The notes: generated by a model not told the origin, from the sequence alone. Shown: positions 1 through 6,331, counted from the first letter of the stretch. The stretch is 7,964 nt of DNA from Rhodothermia bacterium (GCA_030431165.1 JAUIJQ010000125.1:1-7964); one strand, 5' to 3'. Made by a program: numbers and translations.

Positions 1-39
1 GGCGCTGACACTTTTGTGATCAAGGCGCACCAGCCGTAA
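1..39 (+). CDS. 3' end of an unidentified gene (partial)
   Basis: The frame starting at base 1 is open for 12 codons (GADTFVIKAHQP) and ends in TAA at 37-39. An intrinsic terminator follows 22 bases later, which supports this being the true end of a gene entering from the left. Too little protein is visible to assign a family. The call rests on frame and terminator position only. Confidence 0.45.
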   Translation, partial: GADTFVIKAHQP

Positions 40-61
40 GAGCCACGACATTTCCTGAAAA

Positions 62-94
62 GGGCCGGTCCGTTCGTCGGATCGGCCCTTTTTT
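62..94 (+). terminator. Intrinsic (Rho-independent) terminator of the upstream gene
   Basis: An 11-bp stem, GGGCCGGTCCG (62-72) with CGGATCGGCCC (78-88), pairs throughout with one G-U wobble around a 5-base TTCGT loop. Six T residues follow directly (89-94), then GTTTTG. This is a textbook terminator for the gene ending at 39. The remaining stretch to the next start codon (95-199) contains no promoter match I would defend, only a weak TTCGT/ACGAA hairpin at 130-145. Confidence 0.92.
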
Positions 95-199
95 GTTTTG
101 TCCGGGCCCACTTACGCATTCACACCGGCTTCGTAACAAAACGAAACGGCCGGGCGTACCACTGTGCTAACTCGCGACTTCTCCCAGTTTACAGGAACT

Positions 200-925
200 A
201 TGCTTAAGAGAATCAGCCTCTTGACAGGTGCGTTTGCGCTTGTATTTACGCTCAGCGCCAACGGCCAGGAGTATACCGATGCCCGCGCACTCGTTGAGGC
301 GGCTTTCGAGAAAGCCGGCGGTGCAAAGTGGGAATCCGTCGAATCGATGGTCATGTCCAGCTCGATGTCGATCGATTCGCCGCAGGGTGAAATGATGGGG
401 ACCGCAAAACTCACGTTTGTGTATCCCGGCTACCTGCACGCCCGCATATTGCTCGATGTCGATGATGGCAGCGGCATGCCGATGGGCCCGATCACTCAGG
501 TGATGACGCCTGACACCGGCTACGTGCAAACCGACCAGGGCACGCAGTCAATGCCCGGTGGCAACGGTCCCAAGGCTGCGAGTGACGAGATGTACATGCT
601 GCGCGACGGCGGCCCTGAACTCGCGCTCGAAATCGCTGAGCTCGACGGTGCCCAGGTCTACAAGGTCACGGCAACAAGCGACGACGAAACGTCCATGCAC
701 TACTACGCCATGGGCTCACTCGTCAAGCTGGCCAAAGAGGTGCAGACCCCGGGCGGATCAACCTGGATCCACTATGACGACTACCGCGATCTCGACGGCC
801 TGATGGTTGCGCACAAAATGACGCAGGACATGGCCGGCGGCATGAAGCAGATCCTCACGATGAAGTCGATCGAGGTAAACTCGGGCGTCGACAAGGACAA
901 GCTCTTCGGCGCAAAAGACCAGTAG
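200..925 (+). CDS. Secreted LolA-like (outer-membrane lipoprotein-sorting-like) protein
   Basis: This is a 241-residue protein with a typical Sec signal peptide: basic MLKR, a hydrophobic core at about 5-19, and a likely signal peptidase I site around SANGQ (19-23). The mature part has the pattern of Bacteroidota LolA-like beta-sandwich proteins. An N-terminal helix ends in AGGAKW (39-44), where this family usually has 'GG.e.l..i.s'. Beta strands follow, including the late segment YDDYRDLDGLMVAHK (182-196), and it ends with an SIEVN...LF motif (213-226). LolA folds bind lipid acyl chains; family members are periplasmic or found as C-terminal domains of peptidases, and their roles are mostly unknown. 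No lipobox cysteine is present. I chose ATG at 200 because AGGA lies just upstream and the signal peptide starts cleanly there; an in-frame GTG at 164 would add 12 residues before it. It is monocistronic, with terminators on both sides. The fold assignment is inferred from sequence pattern. Confidence 0.72.
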   Translation: MLKRISLLTGAFALVFTLSANGQEYTDARALVEAAFEKAGGAKWESVESMVMSSSMSIDSPQGEMMGTAKLTFVYPGYLHARILLDVDDGSGMPMGPITQVMTPDTGYVQTDQGTQSMPGGNGPKAASDEMYMLRDGGPELALEIAELDGAQVYKVTATSDDETSMHYYAMGSLVKLAKEVQTPGGSTWIHYDDYRDLDGLMVAHKMTQDMAGGMKQILTMKSIEVNSGVDKDKLFGAKDQ

Positions 926-975
926 ACCAACACGTCAGTGTCGCGTCTCGTAAGACGCCACATCCGATTCGATAC

Positions 976-1011
976 AAAGCGGACGCCGATTCATTCGGCG
1001 TCCGCTTTTTT
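976..1011 (+). terminator. Strong intrinsic terminator between convergent genes
   Basis: A perfect 14-bp stem, AAAGCGGACGCCGA (976-989) and TCGGCGTCCGCTTT (995-1008), encloses a 5-base loop, and the T run continues to 1011. It ends the gene finishing at 925. The stop codon of the converging methyltransferase gene (1015-1017) lies 3 bases beyond it, so that transcript also runs through the hairpin. On the - strand the arm ends in TTTGTAT, a weaker U tract, so termination in that direction is plausible but less certain. Confidence 0.93.
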
Positions 1012-1014
1012 GTG

Positions 1015-1815
1015 TTACCCCGATGTTGAGCGCCTGAGAATCGCCGCCGCGTCCTTCACCGACCGCGCATAGTACTTCGCGCGCGTCTCGGCCAGTTCGA
1101 GTCCGGTGATCACCGGGACGCCGGCCTCCTTCCCGGCGCGGTACGCGTGGTAAAGACAGACGGCGGCGGCAACAGAGATGTTGAAGCTCTCAACGAAACC
1201 GGGCGTCTCAACGCGGACAAGTCCGTCAGCGAGCTGACCCATCCTGTCGCTGATGCCATCGCGCTCGTTGCCAAAAACGAGTGCGATCGGTTGCGCAAAA
1301 TCTACCTGCTCAAACGATTCGGCATCGTCCGAGAGCGACGTGGCCAGCACCCGATAGCCTGCCCGTTTCAGTGCAGCAACAGCCTCATCTGCAGATGACC
1401 ACTGGTACACATCGAGCCACTTGTGCGCTCCTTGCGTGGTGCGCGAAGACTGTTTGTAGATCGCGTCACTACCGATGACGTGAAACTGATGGAAGCCGAA
1501 CGCCTCTGCCGTGCGCATGACGGCACTGACATTGCCCAGATTGGCAATGCCTTCCACGACGGTCGCGACAGATGTTGTTCGATGTGCCAACACCGTCTCA
1601 ATGCGTTCCCTGCGCTCGTCGGTCAGAAAATCCGACAGTACGGATGACACGTAGCCGGCGTCGTAGCGATCGCCGTCAATCGTTACCTGCCCGGTTGGCC
1701 TCAGCGAAGTGTCGCCTTCTCCACTGCTGAAACCCAGTAATTCAGACATACCCGAACGTACGTCGCGCGATGGTACGTCCTCCCCTTCTGTCATCATGAC
1801 TCTTTGTTGACTCAT
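1015..1815 (-). CDS. SpoU/TrmH-family RNA 2'-O-methyltransferase
   Basis: This enzyme should use S-adenosylmethionine to methylate a ribose 2'-hydroxyl in RNA; TrmH itself acts on guanosine 18 of tRNA. All three SPOUT motifs are visible in the 266-residue protein. Motif 1 is NVSAVMRTAEAFG (95-107), with the catalytic-type Arg101. Motif 2 is FGNERDGIS (181-189). Motif 3 is ESFNISVAAA (209-218), with the Ser210 and Asn212 expected at the knotted cofactor site. An N-terminal helical segment at about 55-80 and a basic C-terminal tail flank the fold, as in TrmH rather than the TrmL/TrmJ types. The start is uncertain: ATG at 1815 gives a 22-residue leader that is not conserved, and ATG at 1749 (MSELLGF) is an equally good alternative; neither has a clear ribosome binding site. 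The open frame continues upstream to 2094, but that part is antisense to the next gene and is not coding. The exact RNA target cannot be told from sequence alone. Confidence 0.88.
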   Translation of the reverse strand: MSQQRVMMTEGEDVPSRDVRSGMSELLGFSSGEGDTSLRPTGQVTIDGDRYDAGYVSSVLSDFLTDERRERIETVLAHRTTSVATVVEGIANLGNVSAVMRTAEAFGFHQFHVIGSDAIYKQSSRTTQGAHKWLDVYQWSSADEAVAALKRAGYRVLATSLSDDAESFEQVDFAQPIALVFGNERDGISDRMGQLADGLVRVETPGFVESFNISVAAAVCLYHAYRAGKEAGVPVITGLELAETRAKYYARSVKDAAAILRRSTSG

Positions 1816-1847
1816 CGTTGGTGCCAGAGTATACTCATCAACAAAGA
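1801..1847. repeat. Perfect 10-bp inverted repeat framing a promoter (candidate operator)
   Basis: TCTTTGTTGA (1801-1810) is repeated as its exact reverse complement TCAACAAAGA (1838-1847), with 27 bases between the arms. The left arm overlaps the -35 element of the candidate promoter at 1807-1835, and the right arm covers the expected transcription start. A 7-bp direct repeat ACTCATC (1810-1816 and 1833-1839) and a 10-bp palindrome GAGTATACTC (1827-1836) lie in the same stretch. Binding by a regulator is an inference. Perfect 10-bp repeats at such spacing can occur by chance once in a window this size. Confidence 0.45.
1807..1835 (+). promoter_or_regulatory. Candidate sigma-70-type promoter for the binding-protein operon
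   Basis: TTGACT (1807-1812) and TATACT (1830-1835) each match the sigma-70 consensus in five of six positions and are exactly 17 bases apart. Transcription would start near 1842 and give a leader of about 140 bases before the ATG at 1982. The -35 element sits right next to the start codon of the divergent methyltransferase gene (1813-1815). Many Bacteroidota use a different -33/-7 promoter type, so use of this element in the host is not certain. The rest of the leader (1848-1981) shows only a weak CGTTC/GAACG dyad (1896-1913). Confidence 0.55.
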
Positions 1848-1981
1848 TGCACCGCATCATCGCGCATTTCAGGTGGGCCGATCTGGTCCGTTGCGCGTTC
1901 TGATCCCTGAACGGGACGCCTCTTTCCCGCCGACCACCCGACCAGCAGTACACGCAGGACTCACAGTACAGGCAGCAAAAC

Positions 1982-3085
1982 ATGAAACGACGCTCATTTG
2001 TAAAGAAGACAACGGCCGGCGTAGTCGGCGCTGGTATTGTGGCCGGATGCGGATCAGACTCAGGTGACGCAGGTTCGGGCGGTGGATCCAGCAATCCCCG
2101 GGTGACCTGGCGCCTCGCCTCAAGCTTCAGTCGGTCCCTGGATACGATCTACGGCGCGGCAGAGGTACTCGCTGAGCGCGTCAGCGCAATGACGGGAGGT
2201 CGCTTCACGATCCGCTGCTACCCGGGTGGTGAACTCGTCCCGGCGCTGGAGGTGCTCGGTGCCACGCAGAGCCGGACCGTCCACATGGGTCACACCGCGA
2301 GCTACTACTACGTCGGGAAGAACCCCGCGCTCGCCTTTGATACCGGCGTACCGTTCGGATTGACCGCACGCCAGCAGAACGCGTGGTTCTATCATGGCGG
2401 GGGGCTCGAGCTGATGCGCAGCGTCTTTGCCGACTTCAACATCCTCAACTTCCCCGGCGGCAACACGGGCACCCAGATGGGCGGATGGTTCCGCCGCCCG
2501 GTCGAGACCGCTGCTGATCTGCGTGGCCTCAAGATGCGGATACCCGCTGTCGGCGGTCAGGTGATGGCACGACTGGGCGTAAACGTGCAGCTCATATCAG
2601 GTGGCGAGATCTACTCGGCACTGGAGCGCGGGGCCATAGACGCAACGGAATGGGTTGGCCCGTACGACGACGAGAAGCTCGGATTGAACAAGATTGCAAA
2701 CCACTACTACTACCCGGGCTGGTGGGAGCCATCCGCGAACCTTTCGTTCTACGTCAACATCGACGCATGGAACGAGCTCCCCGAGAACTACCGCGAGATT
2801 CTGGCCTCAGCCACAGCCGAAGCAAACGTCAAGATGCTGGCTGCGTACGACGCGAAGAACCCCGCTGCCCTGCAGCGACTGATTGACGGCGGTACCGACG
2901 TGAGACCTTTCTCGGCCGAAATTCTTGCCGCTGCCAAGCGCGAAACCGACGCCTACCTCGACGAGAACGCGGCGAGCGATGCGAAGTACGCCGAAATTCT
3001 GAATGCCTACCGCGCTTTCGGCGACGCGTCGCGCAGATGGTTCGCGACAGCCGAACGCGCCTACACCGAGTATACCCGCCCGTGA
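1982..3085 (+). CDS. TakP-like TRAP transporter solute-binding lipoprotein (DctP family)
   Basis: This is the extracytoplasmic binding protein of a TRAP transporter; it captures an organic acid and hands it to the membrane subunits. The 367-residue protein closely follows Rhodobacter TakP, a 2-oxo acid (pyruvate) binding protein, at VTWRLASSF (41-49), SLDTIYG (52-58), PGGNTGTQMGGWFRR (158-172), DATEWVGPYDDEKLG (220-234) and YYYPGWWE (242-249). Arg186 in LKMRIP is the family's conserved carboxylate-binding arginine. The N-terminus combines a twin-arginine motif, RRSFVKK (3-9), with a lipobox ending IVAGC (19-23) and a Gly/Ser-rich linker (24-38), so Tat export and lipid anchoring are likely; TakP itself is soluble. 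The ATG at 1982 lacks a strong Shine-Dalgarno sequence, as is usual in this phylum. Its stop codon overlaps the next gene by 4 bases. The permease genes lie convergently at 4348-6260. Substrate assignment is by similarity recalled from memory. Confidence 0.93.
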   Translation: MKRRSFVKKTTAGVVGAGIVAGCGSDSGDAGSGGGSSNPRVTWRLASSFSRSLDTIYGAAEVLAERVSAMTGGRFTIRCYPGGELVPALEVLGATQSRTVHMGHTASYYYVGKNPALAFDTGVPFGLTARQQNAWFYHGGGLELMRSVFADFNILNFPGGNTGTQMGGWFRRPVETAADLRGLKMRIPAVGGQVMARLGVNVQLISGGEIYSALERGAIDATEWVGPYDDEKLGLNKIANHYYYPGWWEPSANLSFYVNIDAWNELPENYREILASATAEANVKMLAAYDAKNPAALQRLIDGGTDVRPFSAEILAAAKRETDAYLDENAASDAKYAEILNAYRAFGDASRRWFATAERAYTEYTRP

Positions 3086-3639
3086 ATCTGTGCGTCTTCT
3101 GCGCTTCCAGTCAGCTTGCGGATGATCGATACCACGCCGTCGCGCGTGATGTCGGCGAATGGCTTGGCAGTGAGGGGCATACGCTTGTGTACGGCGGTGG
3201 AAACGTCGGCCTCATGGGCACGCTGGCAAAGACGGTACACGCCGCTGAGGGGACCGTCGTCGGCTTCATACCAGCACGCCTTCAGGCTATCGAAGGTCGC
3301 GCGTATGACGTCGCTGATGAGCTACATGTGACAGACACCATGGCACAGCGGAAACACGGTATGTATGAGCGTGCTGACGCGTTCCTGGTGCTGCCCGGCG
3401 GTGTTGGCACACTGGAGGAATTTTTCGAGGTGTTGACGCTGAAGAAACTCGGCTATCACAACAAGCCGATCGTGGTGCTGAACGCGTTCGGAATCTTCGA
3501 CCCGCTCCAAGCACTGCTTCGTCATGTCGATGCACAGAAGTTCTCGCCGGGCATCTCCGCAGATGGAACCGTAACGTTCGTTGAATCATCGGCCGAAGCA
3601 ATCGACAAGCTTCGTGATTCAGACACCACGCATGCCTGA
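3082..3639 (+). CDS. LOG-family nucleotide 5'-monophosphate phosphoribohydrolase
   Basis: Members of this family (TIGR00730, often mislabelled 'lysine decarboxylase') cleave the N-glycosidic bond of AMP or cytokinin ribotides to give a free base and ribose 5-phosphate. The 185-residue cytosolic protein has the standard length. It shows both signature motifs: YGGGNVGLMG (37-46) and PGGVGTLEE (105-113). Arg90 in MAQRK and Glu113 sit at the spacing of the catalytic Arg/Glu pair known from characterised LOG proteins. I chose GTG at 3082 because it overlaps the upstream TGA as GTGA, suggesting translational coupling, and because the conserved fold begins at once (NLCVFCASS). An ATG at 3037 would add 15 residues lying within the previous gene. 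The 3' end overlaps the hydrolase gene by 8 bases. Whether the physiological role is purine salvage, cytokinin production or something else cannot be read from the sequence. Confidence 0.9.
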   Translation: MNLCVFCASSQLADDRYHAVARDVGEWLGSEGHTLVYGGGNVGLMGTLAKTVHAAEGTVVGFIPARLQAIEGRAYDVADELHVTDTMAQRKHGMYERADAFLVLPGGVGTLEEFFEVLTLKKLGYHNKPIVVLNAFGIFDPLQALLRHVDAQKFSPGISADGTVTFVESSAEAIDKLRDSDTTHA

Positions 3640-4324
3640 CGAATCATCGCACGAGATTCGTCACGAAGCACTGCTGGTCTCACGGACCGCACGATACAGC
3701 GTGCTCGGAGCACCCGATCAATGCACCGCCCTCTGGACATGCATCCACGGATACGGCCAGCTCGCGGATTCATTTCTGACAGACATGTCGTCTATCGCGA
3801 CCGGCCGCCGCGCCCTTGTCGCACCCGAGGCGCTTTCGCGATTTTATCTATCCGGCTCGCGCGGCACGGTCGGTGCATCGTGGATGACAACCCGGGAACG
3901 CCACTCCGAGATAAACGACTACGTGGGTTACCTCGACGCACTACGCGACACATTCTGCAGCGGCCGATCCACTGATCCCGCGCCGGGGCACATCGCGTTT
4001 GGCTTCTCGCAGGGAGCCGCCACGCTCACGAGATGGCTCGCACGAACGGTGAAACAAACAGATGCCGTCGTCTTGTGGGGCGGCCGGGTTGCCCACGACA
4101 TCGATGAAGCCGGATTCGAGCGCTTGCGGGCAATCAAGCATCGATACCTGGTGTTCGGCGACAACGACCGATACGCCGACGAAGCCCGGATCAACCACGA
4201 GGTCGAACGGCTGAATGAGCGCTCACTTCCTTTCAGACTTGTGCGCTTCGAAGGCGGACACGCCATCCTGCCCGACGTACTGTCGACCCTGGCCGAACAG
4301 GTCGAGTCAGACTTGAACCTGTAG
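3632..4324 (+). CDS. Alpha/beta hydrolase, phospholipase/carboxylesterase family
   Basis: This 230-residue protein has the core of the small serine esterases (Abhydrolase_2, COG0400-like). HGYGQ (39-43) forms the oxyanion-hole region, GFSQG (124-128) carries the nucleophile Ser126, GDND (176-179) supplies the acid Asp179, and EGGH (217-220) supplies His220. No signal peptide or membrane segment is visible, so it should act in the cytoplasm on carboxylic or thioester substrates; the natural substrate is unknown. The ATG at 3632 overlaps the stop of the LOG gene by 8 bases, implying coupled translation and co-transcription from the promoter upstream of 1982. An in-frame ATG at 3581 would give a 59-base overlap and 17 extra residues that do not resemble the family. 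The gene ends 23 bases from the converging dctM stop. Its usefulness to the transporter, if any, is unclear. Confidence 0.85.
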   Translation: MPDESSHEIRHEALLVSRTARYSVLGAPDQCTALWTCIHGYGQLADSFLTDMSSIATGRRALVAPEALSRFYLSGSRGTVGASWMTTRERHSEINDYVGYLDALRDTFCSGRSTDPAPGHIAFGFSQGAATLTRWLARTVKQTDAVVLWGGRVAHDIDEAGFERLRAIKHRYLVFGDNDRYADEARINHEVERLNERSLPFRLVRFEGGHAILPDVLSTLAEQVESDLNL

Positions 4325-4330
4325 CCACAC

Positions 4331-4367
4331 TTACCTGGCTGCAGCTTCTATCCGGTGGCCCAGGTAA
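4331..4367. repeat. Inverted repeat between convergent genes
   Basis: TTACCTGG (4331-4338) and CCAGGTAA (4360-4367) form a perfect 8-bp stem around a 21-base loop that itself contains the palindrome GCTGCAGC. It lies between the hydrolase stop (4322-4324) and the last codons of dctM. There is no T tract on either strand, so it is at best a weak bidirectional terminator or RNA-end stabiliser. Confidence 0.3.
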
Positions 4368-5670
4368 CGAGTCCGGGGAAAATGATGATAGCCAGCAGCC
4401 CGATGAGCTGGATGATGATGAATGGTATCACCCCGCGATAGATCTGCGGCGTCGTCAGTTCAGGCGGCGCGACACCGCGAAGATAGAACAGGGCAAACCC
4501 GAACGGCGGTGTCATAAACGAGGTCTGCAGGTTCATTCCGATCATCACGCCGAACCAGACGAGATCAACACCAAGCAGCGCCGCGGCTGGTGCGAGTAGG
4601 GGGACAATGATGAAGGCAATCTCGAAGAAGTCGATAAAGAAGCCCAGGATGAAGACGGCCAGGTTTGCGACGATGATCAGGCCGATTACGCCGCCGGGGA
4701 GGTTCGTGAGAATGTTCTCGATCCAGAGATCCCCGTTGAGTCCGCGAAACACCAGCGCAAACGCTGTCGAGCCGATCAGCAGAAGCATTACCATCGCGGT
4801 GAGTTTCGCGGTGGCGTCCATCGTCTCGGTGAGCGCTTTGAACGTCAACCGCCTCCCGGCAGCGGCAAGAACCATCGCGCCGACTGCGCCGAGGGCACCG
4901 GCTTCCGTTGGCGTTGCGACGCCGAGCAGGATGGATCCGAGCACAACAACGATGAGCAGCAGCGGCGGCATCATGACAAGCAGCACGCGCCGAATCAGCT
5001 CGGCGAGTTCGATCTCTCTTTCGTGCGCCGGAAGCGCCGGTGCAGCAGACGGCTTGAAGATCGCGACGCCACCTGCATACGCGGCATAGAGCACGGCGAG
5101 CATGACACCGGGCACAAGCGCGCCGATGAAAAGGTCGCCAACTGAGACACCGAGCTGATCAGCGAGCACAACAAGGACAACGCTCGGCGGGATTATCTGG
5201 CCAAGTGTCCCCGATGCCGTTATGACGCCGGCTGAAAGCTCGTTGGAGTAACCGTAGCGCATCATAACCGGCAGCGAAATCATGCCCATGGCCACAACTG
5301 ATGCCCCCACGACGCCGGTTGCCGCGGCCAGTAGCGCGCCAACAAACACGACCGCAAGTGCGAGCCCGCCGCGAACAGGTCCAAAGAGCATCCCGATCGT
5401 CTTGAGCAGGTCCTCTGCGAGCCTCGATTTCTCCAGCATCGTGCCCATGAAGATGAAGAAGGGCACCGCAAGCAGCACGTAGTTCGACATGATCCCGAAG
5501 ATCCGATCGGGAAGAGCCACCATGAGGTGCCAGTCCAGCATCCCGGCTTCGATGCCGATCAGGGCAAAGACGAGCGCCGTTCCACCAAGGGCAAACGCGA
5601 CGGGGTATCCGGAAAAGATCAGGACAAGCGCAGCCACGAACATGAGTGGCCCCAGGATGTCACCATTCAT
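4348..5670 (-). CDS. dctM: TRAP transporter large permease subunit (DctM family)
   Basis: This is the transport-catalysing membrane subunit of the TRAP system; it moves the substrate across the inner membrane coupled to sodium. The 440-residue protein is full length for the family and almost entirely hydrophobic, with about a dozen membrane segments. Recognisable DctM motifs include VPFFIFMGTMLEKS (69-82), GTLGQIIPPS (154-163), ATPTEAGALGA (252-262) and MTPPFGFALFYL (386-397). A longer hydrophilic loop at about 206-228 is cytoplasmic or periplasmic in the middle of the protein. The sequence type fits the COG4664 branch, which pairs with larger DctQ subunits and TakP-like binding proteins. Its ATG overlaps the dctQ stop as ATGA, so translation is coupled. 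It is transcribed towards the binding-protein operon, an unusual arrangement for TRAP genes. Confidence 0.95.
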   Translation of the reverse strand: MNGDILGPLMFVAALVLIFSGYPVAFALGGTALVFALIGIEAGMLDWHLMVALPDRIFGIMSNYVLLAVPFFIFMGTMLEKSRLAEDLLKTIGMLFGPVRGGLALAVVFVGALLAAATGVVGASVVAMGMISLPVMMRYGYSNELSAGVITASGTLGQIIPPSVVLVVLADQLGVSVGDLFIGALVPGVMLAVLYAAYAGGVAIFKPSAAPALPAHEREIELAELIRRVLLVMMPPLLLIVVVLGSILLGVATPTEAGALGAVGAMVLAAAGRRLTFKALTETMDATAKLTAMVMLLLIGSTAFALVFRGLNGDLWIENILTNLPGGVIGLIIVANLAVFILGFFIDFFEIAFIIVPLLAPAAALLGVDLVWFGVMIGMNLQTSFMTPPFGFALFYLRGVAPPELTTPQIYRGVIPFIIIQLIGLLAIIIFPGLVTWATG

Positions 5671-6260
5671 ATCGACGCCCCCTCTGGCTGATCGGTGCTG
5701 CCGTGATCGGCCCGACCCTGATCAGCGCCGCCCTGATCAGCGCTACCCTCTGCCGACCTACGAAGCACGCGTACAGAGCGCGTCAACATGACAACTCCCT
5801 GCAGTAGCAGGGCCAGAAACGCGATCGGAATGATCGTCTTGATCGGATACCTCGGCAATCCGCCCGGATCGGGCGACATCTCCATGACCGCCCACGAATT
5901 CTTGATAGTCGGATAGGAGACGACGATGATCAATACGCAAAACGGAATGAGAAACAGGACGGTACCAAGAAGGTCAATCCAGGCTTTGCCCTTCGGTCCA
6001 AGGCGATCAAAGACGACGTCGACCCGTACGTGTGCCTCCTCGCGGAGTGCGTAGGCCGCACCGAACAGGAATACCACGGCGAAGAGGTACCACTGCAGTT
6101 CGATATACGTGTTGGAGCTCAGTCCCCATCCGGTAAATCGGTCGAGATACCGCACCACGGCGTTAAAGGCGCCAATGAGCACCATTGCGAGCGTCAGCCA
6201 GCGCGCAAGCCAGCCGGTGCCGCCCGACATACGTTCGATTATTGCCTCAATTCGGGTCAT
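5667..6260 (-). CDS. dctQ: TRAP transporter small permease subunit (DctQ family)
   Basis: DctQ is the small four-helix partner that assembles with DctM and is required for TRAP transport. The 197-residue protein has membrane segments at about 18-38, 51-72, 93-115 and 142-160. It carries the conserved features of the COG4665 branch: ELQWYLFAVVFLFGAAYALR (54-73), VRVDVVFDRLGP (78-89) and WIDLLG (94-99). I chose ATG at 6260 (MTRIEAIIER) because family similarity begins there; the frame stays open to 6422, but that part includes the 14-bp repeats and is not protein-like. ATG at 6230 is a possible shorter start. The C-terminal tail (169-197) is an acidic, Gly/Gln-rich run of five-residue repeats encoded by 15-bp tandem repeats, not normal for the family. 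The stop overlaps the dctM start by 4 bases. I could not identify a promoter for the pair. Confidence 0.92.
   Translation of the reverse strand: MTRIEAIIERMSGGTGWLARWLTLAMVLIGAFNAVVRYLDRFTGWGLSSNTYIELQWYLFAVVFLFGAAYALREEAHVRVDVVFDRLGPKGKAWIDLLGTVLFLIPFCVLIIVVSYPTIKNSWAVMEMSPDPGGLPRYPIKTIIPIAFLALLLQGVVMLTRSVRVLRRSAEGSADQGGADQGRADHGSTDQPEGASI
5686..5745. repeat. 15-bp tandem repeat (4 copies) inside the 3' end of dctQ
   Basis: Four consecutive 15-bp units each carry TGATC at the same place: GGCTGATCGGTGCTG (5686), CCGTGATCGGCCCGA (5701), CCCTGATCAGCGCCG (5716) and CCCTGATCAGCGCTA (5731). The last two differ at two positions. A fifth, decayed unit may follow at 5746-5760. On the coding strand they give SADQG, GADQG, RADHG and STDQP (DctQ residues 173-192). 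The period is a multiple of three, so copy-number change keeps the frame and only lengthens or shortens the cytoplasmic tail. Confidence 0.85.
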
Positions 6261-6282
6261 CCGACGAAAATAGATGCAGCGC

Positions 6283-6327
6283 CGCGTAGTTGCTACGTGC
6301 GATCCGCATTGTAGACGCGCGGCGTCT
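6283..6327. promoter_or_regulatory. Two short dyads upstream of dctQ (candidate regulator sites)
   Basis: CGTAG-TTG-CTACG (6285-6297, extendable to 6283-6299 with one G-T pair) and AGACGC-GCG-GCGTCT (6313-6327) are both perfect inverted repeats with a 3-base centre. Their centres are 29 bases apart, starting 23 bases upstream of the dctQ start codon. They could be operators or leader-RNA hairpins. I see no convincing -35/-10 pair on either strand around them. Short dyads of this size are common by chance in GC-rich DNA. Confidence 0.3.
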
Positions 6328-6331
6328 GTTC

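Noticed and set aside
1896..1913. CGTTC/GAACG dyad in the takP leader
   Set aside because: The stem is 5 bp with an 8-base loop and does not extend; too weak to call an operator or attenuator, and no riboswitch-like structure was seen in the leader.
1816..2094. Open extension of the methyltransferase frame by 93 residues
   Set aside because: It runs antisense through the divergent promoter region and the signal peptide of the binding protein, is Pro/Cys/Arg-rich and has no resemblance to TrmH N-termini. GC-rich DNA often leaves antisense frames open.
4607..5089. 160-codon open frame antisense to dctM
   Set aside because: It mirrors the dctM coding strand, giving a Ser/Thr/Ala/Arg-rich composition typical of antisense frames to hydrophobic GC-rich genes. 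The DctM reading is unambiguous.
6265..6272. TATTTTCG on the - strand, similar to the Bacteroidota -7 element TAnnTTTG
   Set aside because: It is only 4 bases from the dctQ start codon and has no TTTG element at the expected distance upstream, so a promoter here would need a leaderless transcript.
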